From Neobacillus sp. SuZ13 (GTDB lineage: Bacteria > Bacillota > Bacilli > Bacillales > Cytobacillaceae): a stretch of 64,000 nucleotides of DNA. Numbering within the stretch: the first letter of the stretch is position 1; each line of letters starts with the position of its first letter. Under the pieces are notes generated by a model that did no database searches, was not told where the DNA came from, and was given only the letters and a program-made list of their open reading frames with translations. Positions 8,559 to 16,966 of the stretch are shown one piece after another. Position numbers and translations under genes: made by a program. The DNA lies in assembly GCF_030123365.1 (NCBI RefSeq), contig NZ_CP126107.1:1411501-1475500 (forward strand). The letters are read 5' to 3'.

Positions 8559-9422
8559 ATGTCTTTAAATGAATTAATCGGTCAAACCACCACATTAACT
8601 GTAGCTAGGAAAGCTTCGTTTGGGTATTTTTTAACAGATGGTAATGAAGATGTATTACTTCATTTTAATCAAGCCCATCAAGAATTTGAAGAAGATGATC
8701 AGGTTGAGGTTTTTCTGTATGTTGACTCAGAAGGTCGAATCTCTGCTTCCACCAATATTCCAGACGTAGCGGTTGGACATTATGCTTGGGTGAAGGTTAC
8801 AGACTCAAATCCAAGAATTGGTGTGTTTTTAAATATCGGACTTCCAAAGGATATTTTGTTAGGTATTGATGATTTGCCTGTACATAAATCCGTCTGGCCC
8901 CAGCCTGGAGACTTAGTCTATATTACTTTAAAACTAAGCAGTAATTATCTTCTATACGCAAAGCTGGCCACGGACCCAGTGATTGAATCTATTTCTGTAA
9001 AAGCAACAAGAGCCAATTTTAATAAAAATGTACAAGGACATATTTACCGAACAGCCAAAGTCGGAAGTTGGATTTACACTATCGAAGGTTTTAAAGGATT
9101 CATTCATGAGTCACAAAGACAGCAAGAGCCACGGATTGGAGAAAAGGTTGAAGGTCGGATTATTGATGTAAAAGAAGATGGTACAATCAATGTTTCCTTG
9201 CTGGCAAGAAAAGAGGAAACGCAAGATGTTGATGCGGAACGAATTTATGAGTATTTGATGAGCAGAAATGGTGCCATGCCATATAACGATAAAAGCATGC
9301 CTGAAGATATTAAAGATCGATTCAACTTAAGTAAAGGTGCCTTTAAACGTGCGCTTGGTAAACTTATGAAAGAGGGCAGAGTATACCAAGAGGGCAACTG
9401 GACCTACGTGAAGAAAGATTAA
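8559..9422 (+). CDS. yitL: CvfB-family S1-domain RNA-binding protein
   Basis: 287 residues built from repeated S1-like OB folds and a C-terminal winged helix (KSMPEDIKDRFNLSKGAFKR), the arrangement of Staphylococcus CvfB, a virulence and RNA regulator. It probably binds RNA in the cytoplasm. The start is placed at the ATG at 8559, seven bases after AGAGGAG; an in-frame GTG at 8535 would overlap that ribosome site. The gene is divergent from yitK and followed by a 43-codon gene in the same direction. Confidence 0.9.
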   Translation: MSLNELIGQTTTLTVARKASFGYFLTDGNEDVLLHFNQAHQEFEEDDQVEVFLYVDSEGRISASTNIPDVAVGHYAWVKVTDSNPRIGVFLNIGLPKDILLGIDDLPVHKSVWPQPGDLVYITLKLSSNYLLYAKLATDPVIESISVKATRANFNKNVQGHIYRTAKVGSWIYTIEGFKGFIHESQRQQEPRIGEKVEGRIIDVKEDGTINVSLLARKEETQDVDAERIYEYLMSRNGAMPYNDKSMPEDIKDRFNLSKGAFKRALGKLMKEGRVYQEGNWTYVKKD

Positions 9423-9488
9423 TGTTTTTACATACTCTTTTCAAATTGACAGAAACTAAGTGTGAATCTATTTGAAAGGGGTAAGGTT

Positions 9489-9620
9489 ATGCCGCATACT
9501 TCAGACAACGATAAAAAAGCGAAAGACAACAATGCCCTTCGCCATGAAAAGAATATGATGCGCGAAAAAAATCGTCAAGCAGGAAAAAATCAATACTCCA
9601 AGAAGACAGATCATAAATAG
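9489..9620 (+). CDS. Small highly charged protein, DUF3941-like
   Basis: A 43-residue ORF beginning MPHTSDNDKKAKDNNALR, preceded by AAAGGGGTAAGG. It is Lys/Asn/Asp rich with no hydrophobic segment, and resembles the very small Bacillaceae DUF3941 proteins as I remember them. Function unknown. It lies directly after yitL and before a convergent terminator. Confidence 0.7.
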   Translation: MPHTSDNDKKAKDNNALRHEKNMMREKNRQAGKNQYSKKTDHK

Positions 9621-9628
9621 AGGAATGA

Positions 9629-9667
9629 AAAATGAGTGAGGTGTTTATACCCCACTCATTTTTTAAT
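9629..9667. terminator. Terminator between the small DUF3941-like gene and degV-family gene
   Basis: AATGAGTG pairs with CACTCATT through an imperfect stem and is followed by a T run on the plus strand; it can serve both convergent genes. Confidence 0.7.
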
Positions 9668-10529
9668 TTGATGAAGGTAGTTCATTTAAGAAGAAAATGG
9701 AGATGGTACCAGCACCTGTATGGGACCCGATAGCCGAACCGATTGAAGTCATAAAAACTTCGACCGGATGGAATTCATCTTCAATCATTGCTTTCATTTC
9801 TATAGCGTTATCTTCACAATCCGCGTGGCTAATTCCAATGACTTGGTTATCCATATCAGCGCCGCGGTCCTTCATAATTTCAATGATGCGCCGCATCACT
9901 TTTTTCTTACCTCGTATTTTTTCGATTGGGACAAGTTTCCCGTCCTCTACATTGAGGATAGGCTTAATATTCAATAATCCTCCAAGAAAAGCAGAGGCTT
10001 TGGATACACGCCCTCCCTTTGCTAAATAATCTAAATCTTCCACTGTAAAAAGATGTTCCATATGAGTGCTTCTAAATTGCACATCTTCTAATATTTTTTC
10101 TTTTTCAATATTTTTAGCAGCAAGAACCGCAGCTTCTCGAACCACTAGACCAATTCCAAGCGAAGCACATTTGGTATCAACAATTGTTAAATTAAAATTT
10201 GGATATTTTTCCTTCACTTGGTCAAGAATCATAACAGCAGTAGAATATGTACCAGATAATTCTGAAGAAAAGGCTATGTATATCCCGTCTTCACCTTTTT
10301 CTGCCATTTCGGTAAATACTTCCTCGAACAAAAGAGGGGAGACTTGGGATGTTTTGGGAACAATTCCACTTCGAATTGCTTCGTATACGGTGTACGGATC
10401 AATTGATTTTACATCTTCATATTCTTTGCCATTAATCTCAACTTTTAAAGGAAATAAAGTCACATGGTGCTCTTCATAAAAACTTTTTGGTAAATCGCAT
10501 GCGCTATCAGCTAGTATTCGTACCTGCAC
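9663..10529 (-). CDS. yitS: DegV family fatty-acid-binding protein
   Basis: DegV proteins hold fatty acids and, as FakB, present them to the FakA kinase for phosphorylation and phospholipid synthesis. Visible motifs: ADSACDLP at the N-terminus, TSQVSP near residue 57 (the fatty-acid head-group Thr-Ser), SSELSGTY near 86, AKGGRVSK near 165 and SIGSAIGSHTGAG near the C-terminus. I place the start at a GTG at 10529, five bases after AGGTGA; an in-frame GTG at 10538 lies inside that ribosome site. The position between yitL and yitT matches B. subtilis yitS. Confidence 0.87.
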   Translation of the reverse strand: MQVRILADSACDLPKSFYEEHHVTLFPLKVEINGKEYEDVKSIDPYTVYEAIRSGIVPKTSQVSPLLFEEVFTEMAEKGEDGIYIAFSSELSGTYSTAVMILDQVKEKYPNFNLTIVDTKCASLGIGLVVREAAVLAAKNIEKEKILEDVQFRSTHMEHLFTVEDLDYLAKGGRVSKASAFLGGLLNIKPILNVEDGKLVPIEKIRGKKKVMRRIIEIMKDRGADMDNQVIGISHADCEDNAIEMKAMIEDEFHPVEVFMTSIGSAIGSHTGAGTISIFFLNELPSSN

Positions 10530-10653
10530 ATAGCTCACCTGCTTTCAAACTATTTATAGTTTCAGTTTATCGGTTTCACATTAAAAATACAATTATCTAT
10601 CACAGAAAACGTTTCAACAGATACATATTCTCTCAGGTAAAGGGGTAATAGAT

Positions 10654-11496
10654 ATGATTTGGCTCCAGATAAAGAAGCTAGGAGTGGTTGCAGCGGGTTC
10701 CTTGTTAGGCGCCTTAGCGATGAATTTATTTTTGGTACCTGCAAATATTTACTCAAGTGGATTTACGGGAATAGCCCAATTACTTTCAAAGGTGTTAAGT
10801 GACTACACACCAATACATGTGTCGCTAGGATTTTTATTATTATTACTGAATATTCCTGTGGCTATTTTAGGATGGAAAAAGGTAGGAAAGTCTTTTACAG
10901 TTTACAGCTTTATTAGCGTTGCGTTGTCTTCGTTATTTTTGATACTCATCCCGATTAAACAGGTTTCAAATGATATCCTTCTAAATGCAGTTTTTGGTGG
11001 AGTCATCCAAGCCGTTGGCGTTGGGATTACGTTAAAATGGGGAGCATCAACGGGAGGTGTAGATATCATTGCAATGGTTTTATCGAGAATGAAAGACAAG
11101 CCGATTGGACCCTATATGTTGGTCATAAATGGAGTGATTATTTTAACAGCAGGATTTTTGTATGGCTGGGAAAAAGCTCTTTATACGCTTGTAACTTTAT
11201 ATACTTCGACTAGGGTGATTGACGCCATCCATACTAGGCATGCAAAACTCACTGCAATAATTATTACCAAAAAGGCAGATGTAATGAAAAAAGCCATACA
11301 AGAAAAACTTGTAAGAGGAATTACGATTCTCCCTGCCAAAGGGGCATTTTCAAACGAAGCTAGAGAAATGTTAATGGTTGTCATTACACGATACGAACTT
11401 TTTGATTTGGAAAGAATCCTTAAGGAAGTGGATCCAAATGCATTTACTAATATTATCCAAACGACTAATATCTATGGATTTTTTCGCAAAGAGTAA
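10654..11496 (+). CDS. yitT: YitT family membrane protein (DUF161 + DUF2179)
   Basis: 280 residues with about five to six membrane helices in the first 190 residues (LLGALAMNLFLVPANIYSSGFTG; GASTGGVDIIA near 130), followed by a cytoplasmic DUF2179 domain (HTRHAKLTAIIITKK near 190; ANAFTNII near the end). Function unknown; often called an YitT-type transporter. ATG after AAAGGGGTAA. Followed immediately by a strong terminator. Confidence 0.9.
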   Translation: MIWLQIKKLGVVAAGSLLGALAMNLFLVPANIYSSGFTGIAQLLSKVLSDYTPIHVSLGFLLLLLNIPVAILGWKKVGKSFTVYSFISVALSSLFLILIPIKQVSNDILLNAVFGGVIQAVGVGITLKWGASTGGVDIIAMVLSRMKDKPIGPYMLVINGVIILTAGFLYGWEKALYTLVTLYTSTRVIDAIHTRHAKLTAIIITKKADVMKKAIQEKLVRGITILPAKGAFSNEAREMLMVVITRYELFDLERILKEVDPNAFTNIIQTTNIYGFFRKE

Positions 11497-11502
11497 AAAG
11501 AA

Positions 11503-11538
11503 AAGCGGAAGCGCACTGGCGCTTCCGCTTTTCTTTTT
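11503..11538 (+). terminator. yitT terminator
   Basis: AAGCGGAAGCG pairs with CGCTTCCGCTT around a 6-base loop, followed by a T-rich run. The same arm sequence recurs at 11648-11658, at the end of the adjacent repeat. Confidence 0.85.
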
Positions 11539-11541
11539 TTC

Positions 11542-11659
11542 TAGCTACAGCGCCTAGGGGCTCGGGGTCATAAGTCAATCAGTCATGAAGGTTAAAAAGC
11601 AACCTTCAGGCCTGCTTGTCTTATGCCTGTCGCCCCTGTGCAAGGCGCTTCCGCTTTTC
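11542..11659. repeat. Extragenic repeat family A, copy 1
   Basis: About 118 bp that starts TAGCTACAGCGCCTAGGGGC and ends with GGCGCTTCCGCTTTT. It is roughly 85% identical by eye to 37786-37904. Both copies contain GGGGCTCGGGGTCATAAG, CATGAAGGT, AACCTTCA and CTTATGCCTGTCGCCCC. Internal complementarity (CAGCGCC...GGCGCTT; GGGGC...GCCCC; TCATAAG...CTTATG) folds the whole element into one long imperfect hairpin. Non-coding; widespread in Bacillaceae in my recollection. Confidence 0.85.
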
Positions 11660-11662
11660 TTT

Positions 11663-11845
11663 TTACAGTTGATCAAGCTCTTGTTGCATTTGTTGGAGCT
11701 GTGCTTGCTCTGCTACGGTGGAATTTGCATAAGCAGAACTTAATGCATTTTTTGCTTTCGCCACAGCAGAATCAAGTTCAGCAGGGTTGGCCGATTTCGC
11801 CATTTCAACAAATCTTCGTGCTTCTTGGAACAATTGGTTTCCCAT
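11663..11845 (-). CDS. Small protein, DUF3813-like
   Basis: 60 residues, starting MGNQLFQEARRFVEMAK and continuing with Ala/Gln-rich helices (AKNALSSAYANSTVAE). It looks like the Bacillus DUF3813 family. The start is chosen at the ATG behind TTGGAGGA rather than an upstream in-frame ATG that runs through the preceding gene. It follows another small gene with only one base between them, so the two are probably cotranscribed. Function unknown. Confidence 0.75.
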   Translation of the reverse strand: MGNQLFQEARRFVEMAKSANPAELDSAVAKAKNALSSAYANSTVAEQAQLQQMQQELDQL

Positions 11846-11846
11846 T

Positions 11847-11999
11847 TTATATTCCTCCAAGCGAGGATTCTTGCACATTGGCCATTTTCTGAGCTTCCGC
11901 TTCAGCATAGGTCATGTGGTAGGGAATACGTTCGGCATGTTTACTGACCGTATCCACTCCTTGCTGGACAAAGCGTTTTGATTTGTTTCGTTTACCCAT
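11847..11999 (-). CDS. Small basic hypothetical protein
   Basis: 50 residues, starting MGKRNKSKRFVQQGVDTVSK, with a strong ribosome site (TTGGAGGGATTCG). The body contains HAERIPYHMTYAEAEAQKM. I do not recognise a family. Its stop lies next to the ribosome site of the DUF3813-like gene downstream. A leader palindrome TGAAGCAG/CTGCTTCA (12032-12052) lies 33 bases upstream of the start. Confidence 0.65.
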   Translation of the reverse strand: MGKRNKSKRFVQQGVDTVSKHAERIPYHMTYAEAEAQKMANVQESSLGGI

Positions 12000-12069
12000 T
12001 CGAATCCCTCCAATATGCTCAAGGCTCATTTTGAAGCAGTATTGCTGCTTCAGAATATAGTATGTACAA

Positions 12070-12089
12070 AAATGAAGACGTTCATTTAG
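12070..12089 (-). terminator. Weak terminator after yitU
   Basis: On the minus strand AATGAA pairs with TTCATT around GACG-type loop, followed by five T. It separates yitU from the two small genes. Confidence 0.5.
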
Positions 12090-12110
12090 GTAAACAATGG
12101 CGAAAGGATG

Positions 12111-12923
12111 TTATAATTTTATATTTAACAAATTTGCCAAATATTGACCCACTCCATCTTCTTCGTTACTTAAAGTAACGTCATTCGCAATGTTTTTAAC
12201 TTTATCAATGGCATTTCCCATGGCAATCCCATGACCAGCATATTCAAGCATTTCTAGATCGTTGTCTTCGTCGCCAAACGCAATTACTCTTTCGGCAGGG
12301 ATACCATAATAATCAGAAGCTTTTTTCAATCCAACAGCCTTATTTAAGCCAGACTTAATAATTTCAACCACATGCCATGGTGCTGCCCAACTGCGATGGT
12401 CAATTACTTCCGCATGGACTGCAGATAAATGATCACGTATTAAATTTAATTGATCTTCCTCTGTATGAACTAACAAACTTGTAGGTGAATCCTTTAAATA
12501 ATCGGCTAAATCTCCTGTTGTGATGTTAGGATTTCCAAAATTAAAAATGTCTAAAAGCTTTTCATCATGATAGTGGAAATAGACATCATCGATTACTTCC
12601 GCGATAATATTATGAAAATGAAAGCTTCTACACGCTTCAACTATTTCGTGCGCAACCTTAATATCAAGTGGTTCGTGATAACCCCAGCCGGGCTTTCCGG
12701 GAAAATGCACAAACGCTCCATTAAAATTGACAATTGGTGTGTCTAAATTTAATTCACGGTAATACATTTCACAGGAACGAAAAGGCCTGCCCGTTGCAAT
12801 CATGACGATATGGCCTAATTCTCTTGCCTTTTTAATAATTTCTTTTGTTTTTAAAGATATCGTCTTATCATCTTTCAATAAAGTTCCATCTAAATCTAAT
12901 GCAATTAAGTGTCTATTTGCCAT
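12111..12923 (-). CDS. yitU: Cof-type HAD phosphatase
   Basis: 270 residues, equal to B. subtilis YitU. HAD motif I is LDLDGTLLKDD near residue 8 with the nucleophile Asp; motif II is ATGRP near 43; motif III Lys is in KSGLNKAVG; motif IV is AFGDEDNDLEM near 208. The Cof subfamily dephosphorylates sugar phosphates, flavin intermediates or phospholipid-like substrates in the cytoplasm; B. subtilis YitU has been linked to riboflavin-pathway dephosphorylation. The start is the ATG behind GAAGGAGTTC, not one 30 bases upstream. Confidence 0.9.
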   Translation of the reverse strand: MANRHLIALDLDGTLLKDDKTISLKTKEIIKKARELGHIVMIATGRPFRSCEMYYRELNLDTPIVNFNGAFVHFPGKPGWGYHEPLDIKVAHEIVEACRSFHFHNIIAEVIDDVYFHYHDEKLLDIFNFGNPNITTGDLADYLKDSPTSLLVHTEEDQLNLIRDHLSAVHAEVIDHRSWAAPWHVVEIIKSGLNKAVGLKKASDYYGIPAERVIAFGDEDNDLEMLEYAGHGIAMGNAIDKVKNIANDVTLSNEEDGVGQYLANLLNIKL

Positions 12924-13204
12924 AAGAACTCCTTCTAATAATAATTTCATCACGAATAATGATGGTTGCTTTAGGAAAAAAATTATATTCGTGATACACT
13001 CTAATATAAATATAGCTGTTTCTTGTAACTTTAATTATTTCTATATTAACTATGTTAACAATTTTATAACGAAACTGTAAAAAAATGCACACCAATAAGT
13101 ATAAAAAAACTATATACTTTTTTTGTGAAGTCTCAATTATAAGGAAAACAAAGTTATTTGCTATAATAAATTTAGGACAAAGACATTTGAGGAGTGGAAT
13201 AAAA

Positions 13205-13513
13205 ATGAATGAAGAGTTAAAAGAAAATATATTAGGCGCGTTAGAGTTAGTTATTGACCCGGAACTTGGAGTGGACATCGTAAATTTAGGGTTAGTATAT
13301 GATACGGAAATGGATGATGAAGGGAATGTAACCATAACGATGACATTAACATCAATGGGCTGCCCGCTTGCTGGTACGATTGTGGACCAAGTTAAACGAG
13401 CATTGGCTGATATTCCAGAAATCAAAGAGGTAGAAGTAAATATTGTTTTCAATCCTCCTTGGAATAAAGAGATGATGTCACGCTATGCGAAAATTGCCTT
13501 AGGAATTCGCTAA
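13205..13513 (+). CDS. yitW: MIP18/SufT-like (DUF59) metal-sulfur cluster assembly protein
   Basis: 102 residues, equal to B. subtilis YitW. Carries the DUF59 signature DPELGVDIVNLGLVY near residue 18 and the Cys motif TSMGCPLAG near 60. Family members help deliver Fe-S clusters to target proteins. ATG follows TGAGGAGTG. An upstream in-frame ATG at 13085 lies in AT-rich non-coding sequence and is rejected. A strong terminator follows. Confidence 0.92.
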   Translation: MNEELKENILGALELVIDPELGVDIVNLGLVYDTEMDDEGNVTITMTLTSMGCPLAGTIVDQVKRALADIPEIKEVEVNIVFNPPWNKEMMSRYAKIALGIR

Positions 13514-13545
13514 AAACAGCAGAACTTTTCTGCTGTTTTTTTTAT
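13513..13545 (+). terminator. yitW terminator
   Basis: AAAACAGCAGAA pairs with TTCTGCTGTTTTTTTT. Confidence 0.85.
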
Positions 13546-13579
13546 CCTTCACTTTTCTGACATATATATTTGCTAGGAA

Positions 13580-13595
13580 TGTGAGATAGTTCACT
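13580..13595 (+). promoter_or_regulatory. Fnr box at -41.5 of the radical SAM gene
   Basis: TGTGA-gatagt-TCACT matches the Bacillus Fnr consensus TGTGA-N6-TCACT. A TATAAT at 13617-13622 predicts transcription start near 13629, placing the box centre at -41.5, the classic class II activator position. Confidence 0.8.
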
Positions 13596-13676
13596 TTTTT
13601 CGAACATAAACACCTTTATAATACAGGTTAATAAGGCTATTTGATTTAAAAGCCAGTATTAGGAGGCACATTCAAT

Positions 13677-14807
13677 ATGAATTTTAGCCGAGATTTTAAT
13701 AAAGACCCATTTATCGTTATATGGGAACTTACTAGAGCTTGCCAATTAAAGTGCCTGCACTGCCGTGCGGATGCCCAGTATAGAAGAGATCCACATGAAT
13801 TATCGTTTGAAGAAGGAAAAAATTTAATTGATCAAATATATGAAATGAACAATCCAATGCTTGTTTTTACAGGCGGAGACCCGTTGATGAGAGAAGATAT
13901 TTTTGAAATTGCAAAATATGCAGTTGAAAAAGGTGTACGGGTATCAATGACGCCAAGTGCGACACCGAATGTAACCAAAGAAGCTATTGAAAAGGCAAAA
14001 GAAGTAGGTCTAGCACGTTGGGCATTTAGTATTGATGGTCCCAAAGCCGAGATTCATGATCATTTTAGAGGAACGGCAGGTTCCTTCGACCTTACCATGG
14101 AAAAAATAAAATATTTGCATGAGGTTGGGTTACCTATTCAAATAAATACGGTAATTTCCCGTTACAATATTGACTATCTCGATGAAATGGCAAAAATGGT
14201 AGAGGATTTAGGCTGCGTGTTATGGAGTGTCTTTTTCCTAGTTCCAACTGGAAGAGGTCAAGAATCGGATATGATTTCTCCTGTTCAACATGAAAAAGTT
14301 TTCAGATGGTTATATGATTTAAGTAAGCGGGTTTCTTTTGATATCAAAACGACAGAAGCAATGCACTACCGTCGGGTTGTGATTCAACAAAAAATGCGTG
14401 AAGCAAAAGAAACAACCGATGAAATCGAATATTTAAGTGCATTAACAGAAAAAGGATTAACCGGCTCCATTGATGGATTGGGACGTGCTCCAAAAGGTGT
14501 TAATGATGGTAATGGATTTGTGTTTATCTCCCATATTGGGGATGTTTATCCAAGTGGACTACTACCAGTTAAAGCGGGTAATATTCGTGAAACCCCATTA
14601 GCAGAAATTTACCGTGAATCACCCATATTTAAATCATTAAGGAACCCTGATCTCTTTAAAGGAAAATGCGGTGTATGTGAATTCCGTCATGTTTGCGGAG
14701 GATCCAGGTCCAGAGCCTATGCGATGACTGGAGATTATCTGGAAAGCGAGCCATTCTGTGTTTATATCCCCAAAGCTTTAAGAGAAAAGCAAGTACAGAA
14801 AAATTAG
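13677..14807 (+). CDS. Radical SAM/SPASM protein (BA_1875-like, related to haem and cofactor maturases)
   Basis: 376 residues. The radical SAM cluster motif CQLKCLHC (C-x3-C-x2-C) is at about residues 22-29, followed by FTGGDPLM near 62. A C-terminal SPASM-type cluster has CGVCEFRHVCGGSRSRAYA (about 337-355) with a further Cys near 362. This layout is shared with AhbD/NirJ/PqqE-like maturases; I believe the closest family is TIGR04053. The substrate is unknown. The upstream Fnr box indicates anaerobic induction, and the neighbours are cofactor genes, so it may mature an anaerobic enzyme. ATG lies 10 bases after AGGAGG. Confidence 0.85.
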   Translation: MNFSRDFNKDPFIVIWELTRACQLKCLHCRADAQYRRDPHELSFEEGKNLIDQIYEMNNPMLVFTGGDPLMREDIFEIAKYAVEKGVRVSMTPSATPNVTKEAIEKAKEVGLARWAFSIDGPKAEIHDHFRGTAGSFDLTMEKIKYLHEVGLPIQINTVISRYNIDYLDEMAKMVEDLGCVLWSVFFLVPTGRGQESDMISPVQHEKVFRWLYDLSKRVSFDIKTTEAMHYRRVVIQQKMREAKETTDEIEYLSALTEKGLTGSIDGLGRAPKGVNDGNGFVFISHIGDVYPSGLLPVKAGNIRETPLAEIYRESPIFKSLRNPDLFKGKCGVCEFRHVCGGSRSRAYAMTGDYLESEPFCVYIPKALREKQVQKN

Positions 14808-14818
14808 AAAAATAGTTC

Positions 14819-14850
14819 AAGGCTGCCTCATTTTTGTGAGACAGCCTTGT
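14819..14850 (+). terminator. Hairpin downstream of the radical SAM gene
   Basis: AAGGCTGCCTCA pairs with TGAGACAGCCTT (one bulge) around a T-rich loop; the following T run is poor, so termination may be weak. Confidence 0.55.
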
Positions 14851-14873
14851 CAGAGTCGTTACTTAAGGAAAAT

Positions 14874-14906
14874 AAAAAATAGGATGGCTTTCCATCCTAT
14901 TCAATG
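14874..14906 (-). terminator. Terminator of the first fnr-like gene, overlapping its stop codon
   Basis: On the minus strand AATAGGATGG pairs with CCATCCTATT, followed by TTTTATTTT. The TAG stop codon is inside the stem. Confidence 0.85.
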
Positions 14907-15595
14907 TTGCAATAGACTGCAGAACAATTTTCACAATCTATTTCATTTTTTAAGTATTGTAAATCCAAAATGGATATTTTTCCTTTTTTAACAGAAATAA
15001 TTTTATCTTTTTTTAATTCGCTTAAAATTCGGTTGGTACTTTCACGAGATGTACCGCAGAAATTAGCCAGTTCTTGGTTTGTAAGCGGAAGGTCAATGAG
15101 GATTCCATTATCTATTTGAATACCATAACTATTTGACATACGGATAAGAGTTGAAAATAGTGCCCCGCGTTTTCCATTTAGGACAAGATCGCGAAACTTT
15201 GTTTGCGTTTTACGGAAATGATCACTCATCCATTTCATGAATTCAAAGGCAAGTTTACTATTTTGAAAAATTTCGCTTTCAATTACATCTTTCTTTATTG
15301 CAACAACTTCTCCTTCTTCAAGAACCATTGCACTTAATAAATACCTAGGATTATCCGTAAAAAGGGTTAATTCTCCGCAAATATCATTTTCTCCACAAAT
15401 TCTTAATGAAAGTTCACGACCATCCGATGTGATTTTACTAATTTGAATTTTTCCAGAAATGATAATGTAAAGTTCTTCGGCAACCATTCCTTCTTGAAAT
15501 AAAAAGCTTCCTTTTTCACTTTTAAATTTCCGATCTGCAAATCTAAGTAATTCTTTTATTTCAATGGAATGAGTTGGTTTCATTGGTATTGTCAT
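14897..15595 (-). CDS. Crp/Fnr-family regulator with C-terminal Fe-S cysteines (Fnr paralogue 1)
   Basis: 232 residues: a cyclic-nucleotide-binding-type fold (about 15-125), a long dimer helix, and a winged helix with recognition segment GTSRESTNR near 181. The C-terminus carries C-x2-C-x4-C (Cys 221, 224, 229), the spacing of the B. subtilis Fnr 4Fe-4S ligands; Asp136 (KFRDL) is a candidate for the fourth ligand. It should activate anaerobic genes at TGTGA-N6-TCACA boxes when its cluster is intact. I choose the ATG at 15595 behind AGAGGTG; an in-frame GTG at 15604 lies inside that ribosome site. A second, very similar paralogue lies 6 kb away. Confidence 0.88.
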   Translation of the reverse strand: MTIPMKPTHSIEIKELLRFADRKFKSEKGSFLFQEGMVAEELYIIISGKIQISKITSDGRELSLRICGENDICGELTLFTDNPRYLLSAMVLEEGEVVAIKKDVIESEIFQNSKLAFEFMKWMSDHFRKTQTKFRDLVLNGKRGALFSTLIRMSNSYGIQIDNGILIDLPLTNQELANFCGTSRESTNRILSELKKDKIISVKKGKISILDLQYLKNEIDCENCSAVYCNIE

Positions 15596-15797
15596 CGAAT
15601 TCACCTCTAGGCATCTTTTTAATAACCATTTATTTTCTAATCTTCATGATTTGTTTGTTAGTAATATTTTATCTTATTAGAAGTCATAAAATAGAAGTAA
15701 ACAATGACAATATAGTGAAAACTTATACGGACCTAAAAGTATTTCTTGATTGGCAAACTTCTGCTAAGATAAGACTTAAAGTAATAAGTATTGTAAT

Positions 15798-15813
15798 AGT
15801 GAATAATGTAACA
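15798..15813 (+). promoter_or_regulatory. Degenerate Fnr-like box upstream of moaA
   Basis: AGTGA-ataatg-TAACA has one mismatch per half site to the Fnr consensus. A poor -10 (TACACT, 15835-15840) puts it at -41.5, the same geometry as the better boxes nearby. Confidence 0.35.
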
Positions 15814-15877
15814 GTCTTTTCTACGAATTACTGATACACTTAAAATAGGTTCCTTAAAAATAATGGAGTTGAGATTA

Positions 15878-16894
15878 ATGGAAAAAACCATTATTAAAGA
15901 TAAATTAAATAGACCCTTGCATGACTTAAGAATTTCTGTAATCGATCGGTGCAATTTCCGCTGCCAGTATTGTATGCCAGCAGATCAATTCGGGCCTGAT
16001 TTTGAATTTCTTCCAAAAAGCGCCTTGCTATCATACGAGGAGATTGAACGCCTTGCGAAAATTTTTGTTAGTTTGGGTGTGGAAAAAATTCGGCTAACTG
16101 GGGGAGAGCCTCTTCTTCGTAAGGATTTGCCTATTCTTGTTAAAAAACTTTCAGTTATTGAGGATTTACCTGATATCGGATTAACGACTAACGGTGTACT
16201 CCTCCCGAAATTAGCAAAAGAGTTAAAGGAAGCTGGTCTTAAACGCGTTAATGTCAGCCTTGATACCTTGAACGATGAACTCTTTGGGGAGATTAACGGT
16301 CGAGGAGTAGGCACTGGACCTGTATTGGAGGGCATTGAAGCCGCCAAACAAGCTGGGCTTGGGGTCAAAATTAATATGGTTGTAAAAAAGGGTCTAAATG
16401 ATACTGAAATCATTCCAATGGCAGAATATTGCAAAGAAAATGGACTGGAGTTGCGTTATATCGAATTTATGGATGTTGGCTCTACAAATGGCTGGAAAAT
16501 GGATGATGTCATTACAAAAAAACAGATCTATTATCTATTAAAAGAGCGATTTGAGCTCGAGCCAGTCGACCCTGCCTATTATGGGGAAGTGGCAAAACTG
16601 TATCGTTATAAGGATAAAGATGTGAATGTTGGGTTCATTACATCTGTATCTGAGTCGTTTTGCACAAGCTGTACACGTTCACGTTTATCAGCCAATGGTC
16701 AGATTTTTACTTGTTTATTTAATGGGAATGGGCATGATATTCGGAACTTTATGAGAAATGGTGCCACTGATGAAGAGATCCGGGCAAGAGTGACTGCAAT
16801 TTGGAATGGTCGAGATGATCGGTATTCAGACGAAAGAACTGCAGAAACGTACAAAAATCGAAAAAAAATAGAAATGTCTTATATCGGCGGTTAA
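15878..16894 (+). CDS. moaA: GTP 3',8-cyclase (molybdenum/tungsten cofactor biosynthesis)
   Basis: First committed step of molybdopterin synthesis: converts GTP to 3',8-cyclo-GTP by radical SAM chemistry. The N-terminal cluster motif is CNFRCQYC near residue 24; the C-terminal cluster is CTSC with a further Cys in IFTCLF (about 264-281). The chain ends in SYIGG, with the Gly-Gly tail required for activity. 338 residues compared with 341 in B. subtilis. ATG at 15878, 9 bases after GGAG, is preferred to an ATG 15 bases upstream that overlaps it. Divergent from the first fnr-like gene; may be under a weak Fnr box. Confidence 0.95.
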   Translation: MEKTIIKDKLNRPLHDLRISVIDRCNFRCQYCMPADQFGPDFEFLPKSALLSYEEIERLAKIFVSLGVEKIRLTGGEPLLRKDLPILVKKLSVIEDLPDIGLTTNGVLLPKLAKELKEAGLKRVNVSLDTLNDELFGEINGRGVGTGPVLEGIEAAKQAGLGVKINMVVKKGLNDTEIIPMAEYCKENGLELRYIEFMDVGSTNGWKMDDVITKKQIYYLLKERFELEPVDPAYYGEVAKLYRYKDKDVNVGFITSVSESFCTSCTRSRLSANGQIFTCLFNGNGHDIRNFMRNGATDEEIRARVTAIWNGRDDRYSDERTAETYKNRKKIEMSYIGG

Positions 16895-16926
16895 CCTCTC
16901 TTCATGAGAAGAGAGGTTTGTTTTTT
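16892..16926 (+). terminator. moaA terminator
   Basis: ACCTCTCTTC pairs with GAAGAGAGGT around ATGA, followed by TTGTTTTTT; the stem starts at the stop codon. Confidence 0.85.
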
Positions 16927-16931
16927 ATATG

Positions 16932-16962
16932 GAAAAACAGCCTGGTTTATCAGGCTGTTGTA
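16932..16962 (-). terminator. Terminator of ric
   Basis: On the minus strand ACAGCCTG pairs with CAGGCTGT and is followed by five T. Confidence 0.8.
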
Positions 16963-16966
16963 ATTA

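Noticed and set aside
13085..13204. Longer N-terminus for yitW
   Set aside because: The extra 40 codons are AT-rich promoter sequence; the ATG at 13205 has TGAGGAGTG and gives the family's 102-residue length.
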